NCBI GenBank assembly: GCA_027491255.1 | Contig: JAIXWM010000174.1 | Coordinates: forward strand, 1-42,160 | Origin: Rubrivivax sp. | Lineage (GTDB): Bacteria; Pseudomonadota; Gammaproteobacteria; Burkholderiales; Burkholderiaceae_C | Direction of reading: 5' to 3' | Length of the DNA stretch: 42,160 nucleotides | Part shown: one piece after another, positions 23,489-30,460 of the stretch | How the letters are laid out: every line of letters begins with the position of its first letter | Numbering within the stretch: position 1 is the first letter of the stretch | Position numbers and translations under genes: made by a program | The notes under the pieces: generated by a model | The model's database searches: none | What the model was told of the DNA's origin: nothing | Seen by the model: the letters and a program-made list of their open reading frames with translations, nothing else

Positions 23489-23937
23489 TGTGAAGCAGGC
23501 CGGTAGGCCGGATTCTGTGCGCCGCCTCCCCTTGCGGGGCAACGGCGTGACCGCCATTCGTCTGGGCCGGGAGTCGCCCGCCCGGCTCGGTGCCACCTAC
23601 CCGCCGGCTCCGCGGGACCACGTCAACGCCGGCCTACTTGGTGTTGCTGCGCGCAGAGATTGCCCGTTTCACCCTGCGCGGGGCTTCCGTCCCGCGCAGG
23701 GTGGCTGCGGGTCCGGTGCTTGCGCACCGGCCGCCCGCCGAAGCAGGCGGCACGACAGGCGTCGCGCCCCACAGAACACCCCCTCAGGGGACATCGGCTC
23801 CGCGCAGACTCGTCTCTGTTGCTCTGATCCTCACCTCGCGGTGGAGAGCCGTTAGCTCCTGCGCTGCCCTGTGCAGTCCGGACCTTCCTCCAGCGCCGGG
23901 TTTCCCCGCTCGCGCCGGCGGCGGTCTGGCCTGCTTC
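23489..23937 (-). ncRNA. rnpB: RNase P RNA, bacterial class A
   Basis: This RNA is the catalytic subunit of RNase P, which removes tRNA 5' leaders. On the minus strand the 5' region GAAGCAGGCCAGACCGCC pairs with the 3' GGCCTGCTTC as helix P1. The strongly conserved blocks GAGGAAGGTCCGGACTGC near the 5' end, AGAGCAACAGAGACGAG, GGGTGAAACGGGCAATCTC, CCAAGTAGGCCGG and the terminal AGAATCCGGCCTACC are all present. The length of about 450 nt exceeds E. coli M1 RNA (377); extra GC-rich stems around 23700-23780 account for it. Both ends are estimated by analogy with M1 RNA and could be off by a few bases. Confidence 0.95.
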
Positions 23938-24775
23938 ACCCATCCATTGTCCCACCGACTGACTCCGAGGGCTGGATCACCGTGCCCTCGGCATTGACGA
24001 CGGTCTGGATGCCCGAAATCGCCGCCAGGTCCAGCCCCCTGCGCCCGATCTCCATCTGCAGCAGGAAGGAGTGCAGGCGCTCCAGGCTGAAGCCCAGGAT
24101 CCGACGCTGATCACCGGGCAGCTCGCGAAAACCGTTGTCCAGGAAGTGGCGCGCGCAGGCCTCCAGGCGCGTCATCGTCCCGACGAAGAGTTCGGTAGGC
24201 AGCAGCCCGACACTCGGGGTAGGCAGCAGAAAACTGTTCGCGCTCAGCAGCGCCGTGAGCTGCCAGGGCTTCAGGACCCCCGTCTCGACGGCACTGGCCA
24301 GGAAGCGCAGGAAATGCTCGACCGGGTGATGGGCCGCGAACTGGCCGATCACCCCCCCGTCGAACCCGACGGGCCGTCCGACGAACCAGCCCGTCTGGCG
24401 CGACATCGGTGGCATCAGCGCCAAGGGGTCGAGCTGCTCGGCTTGCCGCGGCGTGACGACGCTGGCCCAGGAGACGTTGGGCGACATGGGACCGAGTTGA
24501 CGGTCGGCCAGGAAGCGACGGTATTGCACGATCATGATCGCGTCGCCGAAATCCTGAGGCCGACGCTCGATGGCCCGCCGCAAGCCAAAGAGGTAGTAGT
24601 ACTCGCTCGTGCGGTTGTTGTGCAGAGCCTCGAGTTCCTCGGCGGGCTCCAGGACACAGTCGGCGCCGGCCGTCGCCGGGCCCGGGGGTCGGTGCGGATA
24701 GACGATGTGCCAGAAGTTCGACCAGGGGCGAAAGTCGCAGCGTCTGTGACCGACGATGAACGGCGAAAATGTCAA
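23936..24775 (-). CDS. Unknown protein, remotely like DUF4422 glycosyltransferases
   Basis: The 279-residue product is not one I recognise with confidence. The pattern HNNRTSEYYYLFGLRRA followed by IMIVQYRRF, and the C-terminal RRILGFSLERLHSFLL, resemble the YCELTALYW / GLxHYRRYF and FGFLSERL blocks of DUF4422 exopolysaccharide glycosyltransferases, in the same order. The resemblance is by eye only. The start is TTG 24775 with GGGAG 8 nt upstream; a stop codon just before leaves no other start. Base use is less GC-rich than the neighbours. Its stop codon overlaps the first bases of rnpB. It is divergent from the nucleotidyltransferase gene. Confidence 0.6.
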   Translation of the reverse strand: MTFSPFIVGHRRCDFRPWSNFWHIVYPHRPPGPATAGADCVLEPAEELEALHNNRTSEYYYLFGLRRAIERRPQDFGDAIMIVQYRRFLADRQLGPMSPNVSWASVVTPRQAEQLDPLALMPPMSRQTGWFVGRPVGFDGGVIGQFAAHHPVEHFLRFLASAVETGVLKPWQLTALLSANSFLLPTPSVGLLPTELFVGTMTRLEACARHFLDNGFRELPGDQRRILGFSLERLHSFLLQMEIGRRGLDLAAISGIQTVVNAEGTVIQPSESVGGTMDG

Positions 24776-24965
24776 CGGAGCAACTCCCGGTGTTCGAAGG
24801 CGACAACGCGGACTGGAGGGTCATGGAGCGGCTCGCTTCGCAGGGTTTCCTTCAGACGTGCGCATCAGACACGCGCGCCCGCGCAGAGTGAAGCCTCACC
24901 CAGACTTCTCCAATGGTTACGAAGAACTGTAGTACGCCGACGACCCTCAGATAGCAAGGAACCGT

Positions 24966-25598
24966 ATGTCCCAGACCCCGTTGATTCTGATTCCAGCTGC
25001 TGGGTTTGGCACCCGCGTGGGCTCGCCGGAAGCCAAGGAGTTGCTGCCGGATCCCTCTGGTCAGCCCCTGATCGAGTCAGCCCTGGGGCAAGCCCAGGCG
25101 CGGGGATGGCCCGTTCACGTGATCACCCGGGCCGAGAAGAAGTCCCTGATCGAGTACCTGAGGCGACGCAGCGGGCTCGAGATCAGTATTCAGTTGATCA
25201 GGCCGAGCCGAGAATGGCCTGATACGCTTCTGCTGAGCAAGGAGCATTGGCGACAGCGCAACATCCTGTGCCTGCCGGACACGCGCTTCTCGCCGGAGTC
25301 CGCCATCGACCAACTCGTGCAGTCACCCGCAGAGTTGGCCGCCGCCGTCTTCGATACATCAGACGCTTCAACCTGGGGCGTGCTCAGAAGCCTGCCGACA
25401 GGTCAATTGGAGATCTGCGAAAAGCCAAGGGATCACCGACCGGGTCAGAAAGCATGGGGTTTGTTGGCCTTCACGCCCAGCGCTGGGCACCAGTTGCTGA
25501 ATGCCCAACTCGCCAGCACGCTGGACCATCAGTGGCGCACGCTGGATTTCTCGCACGAATTCATCGATCTGGACTGGTTCAAGGACCTCACTCGCTGA
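24966..25598 (+). CDS. Nucleotidyltransferase-like protein (sugar-NTP type)
   Basis: The 210-residue product opens with LILIPAAGFGTRVGSPEAKELLP (residues 6-28), the NTP-binding signature of the RmlA/GalU/GlmU fold, including the Lys that follows the loop. Other family-like features are LPDTRF (metal-binding Asp position), GVLRSLPTGQLEICEKPRD (the GVV...EKP strand) and AWGLLAFTP. The C terminus is short compared with RmlA or GalU, so it may be a minimal or degenerate member. AAGGA lies 6 nt before the ATG. Codon use is visibly less GC-rich than the flanking core genes, suggesting transfer. Product sugar unknown. Confidence 0.7.
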   Translation: MSQTPLILIPAAGFGTRVGSPEAKELLPDPSGQPLIESALGQAQARGWPVHVITRAEKKSLIEYLRRRSGLEISIQLIRPSREWPDTLLLSKEHWRQRNILCLPDTRFSPESAIDQLVQSPAELAAAVFDTSDASTWGVLRSLPTGQLEICEKPRDHRPGQKAWGLLAFTPSAGHQLLNAQLASTLDHQWRTLDFSHEFIDLDWFKDLTR

Positions 25599-25661
25599 AA
25601 GCAGATCCTGGATTCGCACACACCCCGCCGCGCGACGCGCAGCGATCACCGCTAGAAACGA

Positions 25662-25688
25662 GGCGCAGGGCCCCTGAGGCCCTGCGTC
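25662..25688 (-). terminator. Hairpin terminator between nucleotidyltransferase and htpX
   Basis: CGCAGGGCC (25664-25672) pairs perfectly with GGCCCTGCG (25678-25686) around a 5-nt loop, and the stem can extend by a G-U and a G-C pair. On the minus strand CCTCGTTTC follows, a weak T-rich tail, 25 nt after the htpX stop. It may also serve the convergent nucleotidyltransferase gene. Confidence 0.6.
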
Positions 25689-25712
25689 GGTGGTCGTTCG
25701 TCCAGAACGCGC

Positions 25713-26588
25713 TCACTGCGCCTGCTGCAGCGCCCGGATGCGGTCCTCGATCGGCGGGTGGCTGGAGAACAGCGCCATCAGCCCACTGGGCTTGCTCGAG
25801 ATGCCCATGTTCTGCATCGTCTGCGGCAGCGCGCCGGGCTCGAGGCCGCCCAGGCGGGCGAGCGCGTTGATCATCGGCTGCTTGCGCCCCATCAGGCGCG
25901 CTGCGTCGGCGTCGGCGCGGAACTCGCGCTGGCGCGAGACCCACGACACGACGATGGCTGCGAGCACGCCCAGCACGATGTCGAGCACGATGGTCGTGAC
26001 GTAGTAGCCGATGCCCACGCCGTCGCGGTCATTCTTCAGGATCACGCGGTCGACGAAATAGCCGATGACGCGCGACAGGAAGACGACGAAGGTGTTCATC
26101 ACGCCCTGGACCAGCGCGAGGGTCACCATGTCGCCGTTGGCCACGTGCGCGACCTCGTGGCCGATCACGGCCTCGACCTCGTCCTTGGTCATGTTCTGCA
26201 GCAGCCCTGTGGACACGGCCACGAGCGCCGAGTTCTTGAAGGCGCCGGTGGCAAAGGCGTTGGGCTCGCCCTCGTACAGCGCGACCTCGGGCATGCCGAT
26301 GCCCGCCTTCTCGGAGAAGCGCTGCACGGTCTGCACGATCCAGCGGTGCGTCGGGTCGGCCGAACCGTTGATGATGACGGCGCCGGTGGTCCACTTGGCC
26401 ATGGGCTTGCTGATCAGCAGCGAGATGATCGCGCCGCCGAATCCCATGAGCGCGGCGAATGCGAGCAGCATGCCCAGGTTCAGTCCGTTGGCGGTGAGAT
26501 ACCGGTTCACGCCGAGCAGGCTCGCGGTGATGCCCAGCACCAGCATCACCGCCAGATTGGTGAGGACGAACAGTACGATGCGTTTCAT
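25713..26588 (-). CDS. htpX: Membrane zinc metalloprotease HtpX
   Basis: HtpX is a heat-shock-linked M48B protease of the inner membrane that takes part in quality control of membrane proteins with FtsH. The 291-residue product (E. coli 293) has two N-terminal membrane segments (about 4-24 and 36-58), the zinc motif HEVAH at 144-148, two further membrane segments near 157-177 and 193-213, and the REFRADADAARL segment carrying the third zinc ligand. The start MKRIVLF is the family start; a further upstream in-frame start would add 14 unrelated residues. Confidence 0.96.
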   Translation of the reverse strand: MKRIVLFVLTNLAVMLVLGITASLLGVNRYLTANGLNLGMLLAFAALMGFGGAIISLLISKPMAKWTTGAVIINGSADPTHRWIVQTVQRFSEKAGIGMPEVALYEGEPNAFATGAFKNSALVAVSTGLLQNMTKDEVEAVIGHEVAHVANGDMVTLALVQGVMNTFVVFLSRVIGYFVDRVILKNDRDGVGIGYYVTTIVLDIVLGVLAAIVVSWVSRQREFRADADAARLMGRKQPMINALARLGGLEPGALPQTMQNMGISSKPSGLMALFSSHPPIEDRIRALQQAQ

Positions 26589-26692
26589 GGCAGGGGCCGC
26601 CTGCGCGGCGGTCCAGGAAATTGACGACAACTGCAGATGTTAGGGCCGCCACGCCGGATTCAAGTCCGGCGTCGCTGCAGACCCCGAGGTCA

Positions 26693-28099
26693 TCAGGGGG
26701 TCGGCGGCTGCTCTGGCGGGGTCTTCGACGCCGGACGGCGGCGGCGCGGCTTGCGTGCCGGGGATTCCGAGGCCGAAGGCTCGGAGGCCGGTGCGCCTGC
26801 TGGACCCGACGGCCCCGCTGAAGCCGACGGGGCCGGTGGAACAGGTGGCAGGGCCGAGGCTTCTGACGGCGTGGCGGACGCGGGGCGTCCCGCCTGGCCC
26901 CCTGCCGCCGCTGGAGAACGCGTCCGGCCGCGCCGGCCACCCGACGCTCGGGACGCCGGGGCCGAGGTGGCGGTCTCTGCCCCGCCGCCCGCACCCGCAC
27001 CCGCACCCGCGCTTGCGCTTGCGCTTGCGCTTGCGCTTGCGCTTGCGCTTGCGCTTGCGCTTGCGCTTTCGCCTGCGCCTGCGCCTGCGCCTGCGCCTGC
27101 ACCTGCGCCTGCGCCTGCGCCTGCCCGTGGAGCGTCGCTCGGGACCCGCGCTTGGGCCGCAGGCTCCTGCGCAGACACAGGCGGTTTCTTCGCCGCCACC
27201 GGCGGGCGCCCTGGTGCCGACCCGCGGGCATCACGCGCCCTGCCCTGCTCCGCCCTGGCGCGCGGGGCGCCAGGTGAGACAGGGGCTGCGTCCGGGACCT
27301 CGGCAGCGCCGGCGCTGCCCGCTGCTGGTGCCGCGAGGGGAGCGGTGCTGGCGGCCCGATCGGCCGAGGAACCACGGCCTTGCCGCGAAGCTCCTCGGCC
27401 GCGGCGCCCGGATCGGGCGTTGTCGCCCGGGCCGGTTTCCCTGGCCCCAGACGGCGGGGCGGCCGGGGCTGGCGGCGTGGCCGCAACGGCAGCGGGCGCC
27501 GGGGAGGGAACCGGCGCGGAAAGCGCGGGCGCCGCGACGGGCAACGCCCCTTCGACGCCTGCCTGGACGGGGGCCCCCTGGCGGTTGCCCGAGCGGCGCC
27601 GCGACCTTCTCCCAGACGGTGCGGCCACAGACGGCGGGGCGTCCTGGGGCGGGCGCACCGGGCCACCCGATCCGCCGCGGCGGTGCTCGAGCACTTCGTA
27701 GTCGTCGTACACGCCACGTGTCTCGTCGCCGGTCTTGCCACGCTGGCCGACGCCCACCACGAGGCTGCCTTTTTCGCGCAGCCTGGCCACCAGCGGCGCG
27801 AAGTCGGAGTCCGACGAGGCGATGACGACCACCTGCGGGCGCTCGGCCAGCGTGAGGTCGATCGCGTCGACGGCGAGCGCGATGTCGGTGGAGTTCTTGC
27901 CCGCAGCCAAGTTGACCATGGGCCGGATGCCCAGGCGCTTGAACGCGCCCTGGTGCTTGACCGCCGACTCGGCGGTGCAGTAGGCACGCCTGACGTGCGG
28001 GCCGCCGTAGTGCTTGGCGACCCAGGCCACGGCCTGCTCGATCACATCGAGCGAGACGTTGTCGGCGTCGATCAGCAGCATCACCTTGTCCTGGGGCAT
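26693..28099 (-). CDS. NYN-domain (LabA-like) protein with repeat-encoded tail
   Basis: The 468-residue product begins with a NYN domain, a PIN-like nuclease fold linked to RNA processing. The expected acidic residues are visible: DADN (11-14), NSTD (69-72) and SSDSDF (95-100). After about residue 140 the chain becomes low-complexity, rich in Ala, Pro, Gly, Arg and Ser, with basic clusters (GRRSRRRSGNRQG, KPRRRRP at the end) that could bind RNA. Residues about 326-370 are nearly pure Gly-Ala and Ser-Ala repeats coded by a hexanucleotide array. No LOTUS domain is visible in the tail. GAGGAGG precedes the ATG at 28099 by 5 nt. It is 47 nt downstream of pyrC. Confidence 0.85.
   Translation of the reverse strand: MPQDKVMLLIDADNVSLDVIEQAVAWVAKHYGGPHVRRAYCTAESAVKHQGAFKRLGIRPMVNLAAGKNSTDIALAVDAIDLTLAERPQVVVIASSDSDFAPLVARLREKGSLVVGVGQRGKTGDETRGVYDDYEVLEHRRGGSGGPVRPPQDAPPSVAAPSGRRSRRRSGNRQGAPVQAGVEGALPVAAPALSAPVPSPAPAAVAATPPAPAAPPSGARETGPGDNARSGRRGRGASRQGRGSSADRAASTAPLAAPAAGSAGAAEVPDAAPVSPGAPRARAEQGRARDARGSAPGRPPVAAKKPPVSAQEPAAQARVPSDAPRAGAGAGAGAGAGAGAGAGESASASASASASASASASASAGAGAGAGGGAETATSAPASRASGGRRGRTRSPAAAGGQAGRPASATPSEASALPPVPPAPSASAGPSGPAGAPASEPSASESPARKPRRRRPASKTPPEQPPTP
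26991..27124. repeat. Hexanucleotide repeat array inside the NYN gene
   Basis: On the plus strand there are three GCACCC units, nine GCTTGC units plus a GCTTTC variant, and nine GCCTGC-type units (one ACCTGC), all in one 6-bp phase. Unit length is a multiple of three, so copy-number change would alter length but not frame. Read on the minus strand the blocks encode Ala-Gly, Ala-Ser and Gly-Ala dipeptides of the tail. Confidence 0.95.
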
Positions 28100-28146
28100 G
28101 GGGGCCTCCTCGTGCGGGGTCGGGGTGGGCGCAATGCGCCGGGTCG

Positions 28147-29196
28147 TCAGGCCGTGCGGTCCAGTTGCCAGCGCAAGGTCTCGCCGCCGCGCAAGGGCTT
28201 GATCGACGCGTCGCCGAAGGCCAGCGTCTCGGGCACGGTCCAGGGCGTGCGCCGCAGCGTGACGGTGCCGGCGTTCAGGGGCAGGCCGTAGAAGGCCGGC
28301 CCGTGCAGGCTGGCGAAGCCCTCGAGGCGGTCGAGCGCGCCTGCGTCCTCGAAGGCCTCGGCGTACAGCTCCAGCGCGGCCGGCGCCGTGAAACAGCCCG
28401 CGCCGCAGACCGACTGCTCCTTCAACGCCGCCGCATGCGGCGCGCTGTCGGTGCCGAGGAAGAACTTCGCGCTGCCCGAGGTCGCCGCACGCACGAGGGC
28501 GCGGCGGTGCTCTTCGCGCTTGAGCACCGGCAGGCAGTAGTAGTGCGGCCGCAGCCCGCCGACGAACAGCGCGTTGCGGTTGTACAGCAGGTGGTGGGCC
28601 GTGATCGTCGCGGCGGTGAGCGCGTCGGCCGCAGCCACGTAGTCGGCGGCGTCCTTCGTCGTGATGTGCTCGAAGACCACCTTCAGTTCGGGGAAGTCGC
28701 GGCGCAGCGGCGCCATGACGCGCTCGATGAAGACCGCCTCGCGGTCGAAGACGTCGATCTCGGCGTCGGTGACCTCGCCGTGCACCAGCAGCAGCAGGCC
28801 CTCGCGCTGCATCGCCTCCAGCGTGCGGTAGGTGCGGCGCACGTCGGTGACGCCGGCGTCGCTGTTCGTCGTCGCCCCGGCCGGGTAGAGCTTGAGCGCG
28901 ACGACACCGGCTTCGCGCGCGCGGGCGATCTCCTGCGGCGGCGTGTTGTCGGTCAGGTACAGCGTCATCAGCGGCTCGAAGTCCGCTTGAGCGGGCAGCG
29001 CGTCGAGGATGCGCTGCCGGTAGGCCACGGCCTGCGCGGCCGTCGTCACCGGCGGCTTCAGGTTGGGCATCACGATCGCGCGCGCGAACTGACGCGCCGT
29101 CCACGGCAGCACCGAGGCCATCGGCACACCGTCACGCAGGTGCAGGTGCCAGTCGTCGGGGCGGCGCAGGGTCAGCGTCTCGGGCAGGGTGCTCAT
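28147..29196 (-). CDS. pyrC: Dihydroorotase PyrC
   Basis: PyrC cyclises N-carbamoyl-aspartate to dihydroorotate, third step of pyrimidine synthesis. The 349-residue product (E. coli 347) has the metal ligands H17 and H19 (WHLHLRDG), the carboxylated lysine K102 in LKLYPAGATTNS, HGEVTD, FEHITTKDA, and the late FFLGTDSAPH with the catalytic Asp. This is the class II type with the zinc pair bridged by carbamylated Lys. The ATG at 29196 gives the normal N terminus. It is divergent from the hydratase gene across a 108-nt gap. Confidence 0.97.
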   Translation of the reverse strand: MSTLPETLTLRRPDDWHLHLRDGVPMASVLPWTARQFARAIVMPNLKPPVTTAAQAVAYRQRILDALPAQADFEPLMTLYLTDNTPPQEIARAREAGVVALKLYPAGATTNSDAGVTDVRRTYRTLEAMQREGLLLLVHGEVTDAEIDVFDREAVFIERVMAPLRRDFPELKVVFEHITTKDAADYVAAADALTAATITAHHLLYNRNALFVGGLRPHYYCLPVLKREEHRRALVRAATSGSAKFFLGTDSAPHAAALKEQSVCGAGCFTAPAALELYAEAFEDAGALDRLEGFASLHGPAFYGLPLNAGTVTLRRTPWTVPETLAFGDASIKPLRGGETLRWQLDRTA

Positions 29197-29304
29197 GCCG
29201 GCATTGTCGCCGCCTGCGTGGCCATGCCGGGTCGCAGGGCGGCCGGGCATGCCGCACGCCGCGTGCAAAACTGCGGGTCCGTACACCTGCACGAGGAACA
29301 CGCC

Positions 29305-29772
29305 ATGCCTGCACGACGCCCCGAAGACCTGCTTCGACTCCTCGGTCAGGAGGTCGGCATCTCGGGCTGGGTCGAGGTCACACAGGCCATGATCGACCGC
29401 TTCGCCGACCTGACCGACGACCACCAGTACATCCACGTCGACCCGGTACGCGCCGCGGCCACGCCTTTCGGGGGCACGATCGCGCACGGCTTCCTGGTGC
29501 TGTCGCTGCTGCCGCGCATGCGCGCGGACATCGACTTCCAGCTCAGCGGCGCGCGCATGGGCATCAACTACGGCTTCGACCGCGTGCGCCTGATGTCGCC
29601 GGTGCACGCCGGTCGGCGCATCCGCGGACGCTTCGTGCTGAAGGACCTCGTCGAGCGCAGCCCGGGGCAATGGCTGTCGACGCTGACGGTCACGGTCGAG
29701 ATCGGGGGCCGCGACAAGCCCGCGGTCGTGGCCGACTGGCTCGGCGTGCAGGTGGTGGACGCGACGGGGTGA
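29305..29772 (+). CDS. MaoC-like (hot-dog fold) enoyl hydratase family protein
   Basis: The 155-residue product has the (R)-specific hydratase pattern DRFADLTDDHQYIHVDPVRA followed by FGGTIAHGFLVLSLLP; the Asp and His in this block are the catalytic pair of MaoC/PhaJ/NodN proteins, which hydrate trans-2-enoyl-CoA. The closest pattern I know is the NodN-like subgroup. GAGGAA lies 7 nt before the ATG. It is a single plus-strand gene, convergent with the kinase gene. CoA substrate unknown. Confidence 0.88.
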   Translation: MPARRPEDLLRLLGQEVGISGWVEVTQAMIDRFADLTDDHQYIHVDPVRAAATPFGGTIAHGFLVLSLLPRMRADIDFQLSGARMGINYGFDRVRLMSPVHAGRRIRGRFVLKDLVERSPGQWLSTLTVTVEIGGRDKPAVVADWLGVQVVDATG

Positions 29773-29781
29773 CGGACACCG

Positions 29782-29802
29782 GGCAGGCTGCTGGAGCCTG
29801 CC
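29782..29802. terminator. Hairpin between convergent MaoC-like and kinase genes
   Basis: GGCAGGCT (29782-29789) pairs with AGCCTGCC (29795-29802) around a 5-nt loop. No strong T run follows on either strand, but it is the only structure in the 43-nt gap between two convergent genes and is well placed to act in both directions. Confidence 0.45.
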
Positions 29803-29815
29803 GCCCGCACAGCAT

Positions 29816-30460
29816 TCAACCCTCCCAACGGAAGACCCGCTGAGCCCGCCCGCGCGTGGCCTGCACGAGCCGGGCATTGGGCTCGTCGCTGGCCTCGACC
29901 CAGCGCTGCGCCGCCTGCGCGCCGCGGCCATGGGCGACGTGGCGAGCCACGAGGCGGGGCACGCGTTGCGCATCGGGCACGTCGACGTACCAGCATTCGT
30001 CCAGCAGGGCGGCCACGCCGGCCCACGGGCCCTGGTCGAGCAGCAGGTAGTTGCCTTCGGTGATGACCAGCCGCACCTCGGGGCCGACCGCGACGGCGCC
30101 GGCCACCGGCTCCTCGATCTCGCGCCGGAATGCCGGGGCGTAGACGGTCTCGCCACCCGCGGCGCGCAGGCGCTGCAGCAGCGCCCGGAAGCCTGCAGCG
30201 TCGAAGGTGTCGGGCGCGCCCTTGCGCTGCGCGCGGCCCAGGCGCTCGAGCTCGCACTGCGCGAGGTGGAAGCCGTCCATCGGCACCACGCAGGCCGCGG
30301 GCCCGAGCGCGGCGGCCAGCAGCGCGGCCAGCGTGGACTTGCCCGCGCCAGGCGGGCCGGCCAGGCCCAGAACGCGGCGCCCGGCCGCGGGCATCAGCGC
30401 GGCGGCCTGCGCCAGCGCGGCGGCAGGCAGGGCGGGCAGGGGCGCGGGCGACGCGCTCAC
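29816..30460 (-). CDS. YggC/FrcK-like P-loop sugar or nucleoside kinase
   Basis: The 214-residue product has the Walker A loop GPPGAGKS (35-42), then the family string PMDGFHL, RKGAPDTFDAAGF, VYAPAFRREIEEP and VITEGNYLLLDQGPW. This set is typical of the uridine-kinase-like YggC family, including fructose kinase FrcK and relatives of pantothenate kinase. Substrate is not known. The GTG at 30460 overlaps the ligase stop as GTGA, so it is coupled to the AMP ligase gene. Confidence 0.83.
   Translation of the reverse strand: MSASPAPLPALPAAALAQAAALMPAAGRRVLGLAGPPGAGKSTLAALLAAALGPAACVVPMDGFHLAQCELERLGRAQRKGAPDTFDAAGFRALLQRLRAAGGETVYAPAFRREIEEPVAGAVAVGPEVRLVITEGNYLLLDQGPWAGVAALLDECWYVDVPDAQRVPRLVARHVAHGRGAQAAQRWVEASDEPNARLVQATRGRAQRVFRWEG

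Noticed and set aside
23590..23997. Open frames across 23590-23997 on the plus strand
   Set aside because: The region carries all conserved blocks of RNase P RNA on the minus strand; the frames have no protein features.
24111..24824. An alternative frame starting at ATG 24824 for the protein upstream of rnpB
   Set aside because: It has an ATG but its body is Arg/Pro-rich without pattern, while the TTG frame shows ordered hydrophobic and aromatic blocks. A frameshift joining the two N termini was considered but cannot be shown.
26991..27124. A CRISPR-like tandem repeat
   Set aside because: Units are 6 bp without spacers and lie in frame inside the NYN gene; this is a coding microsatellite.
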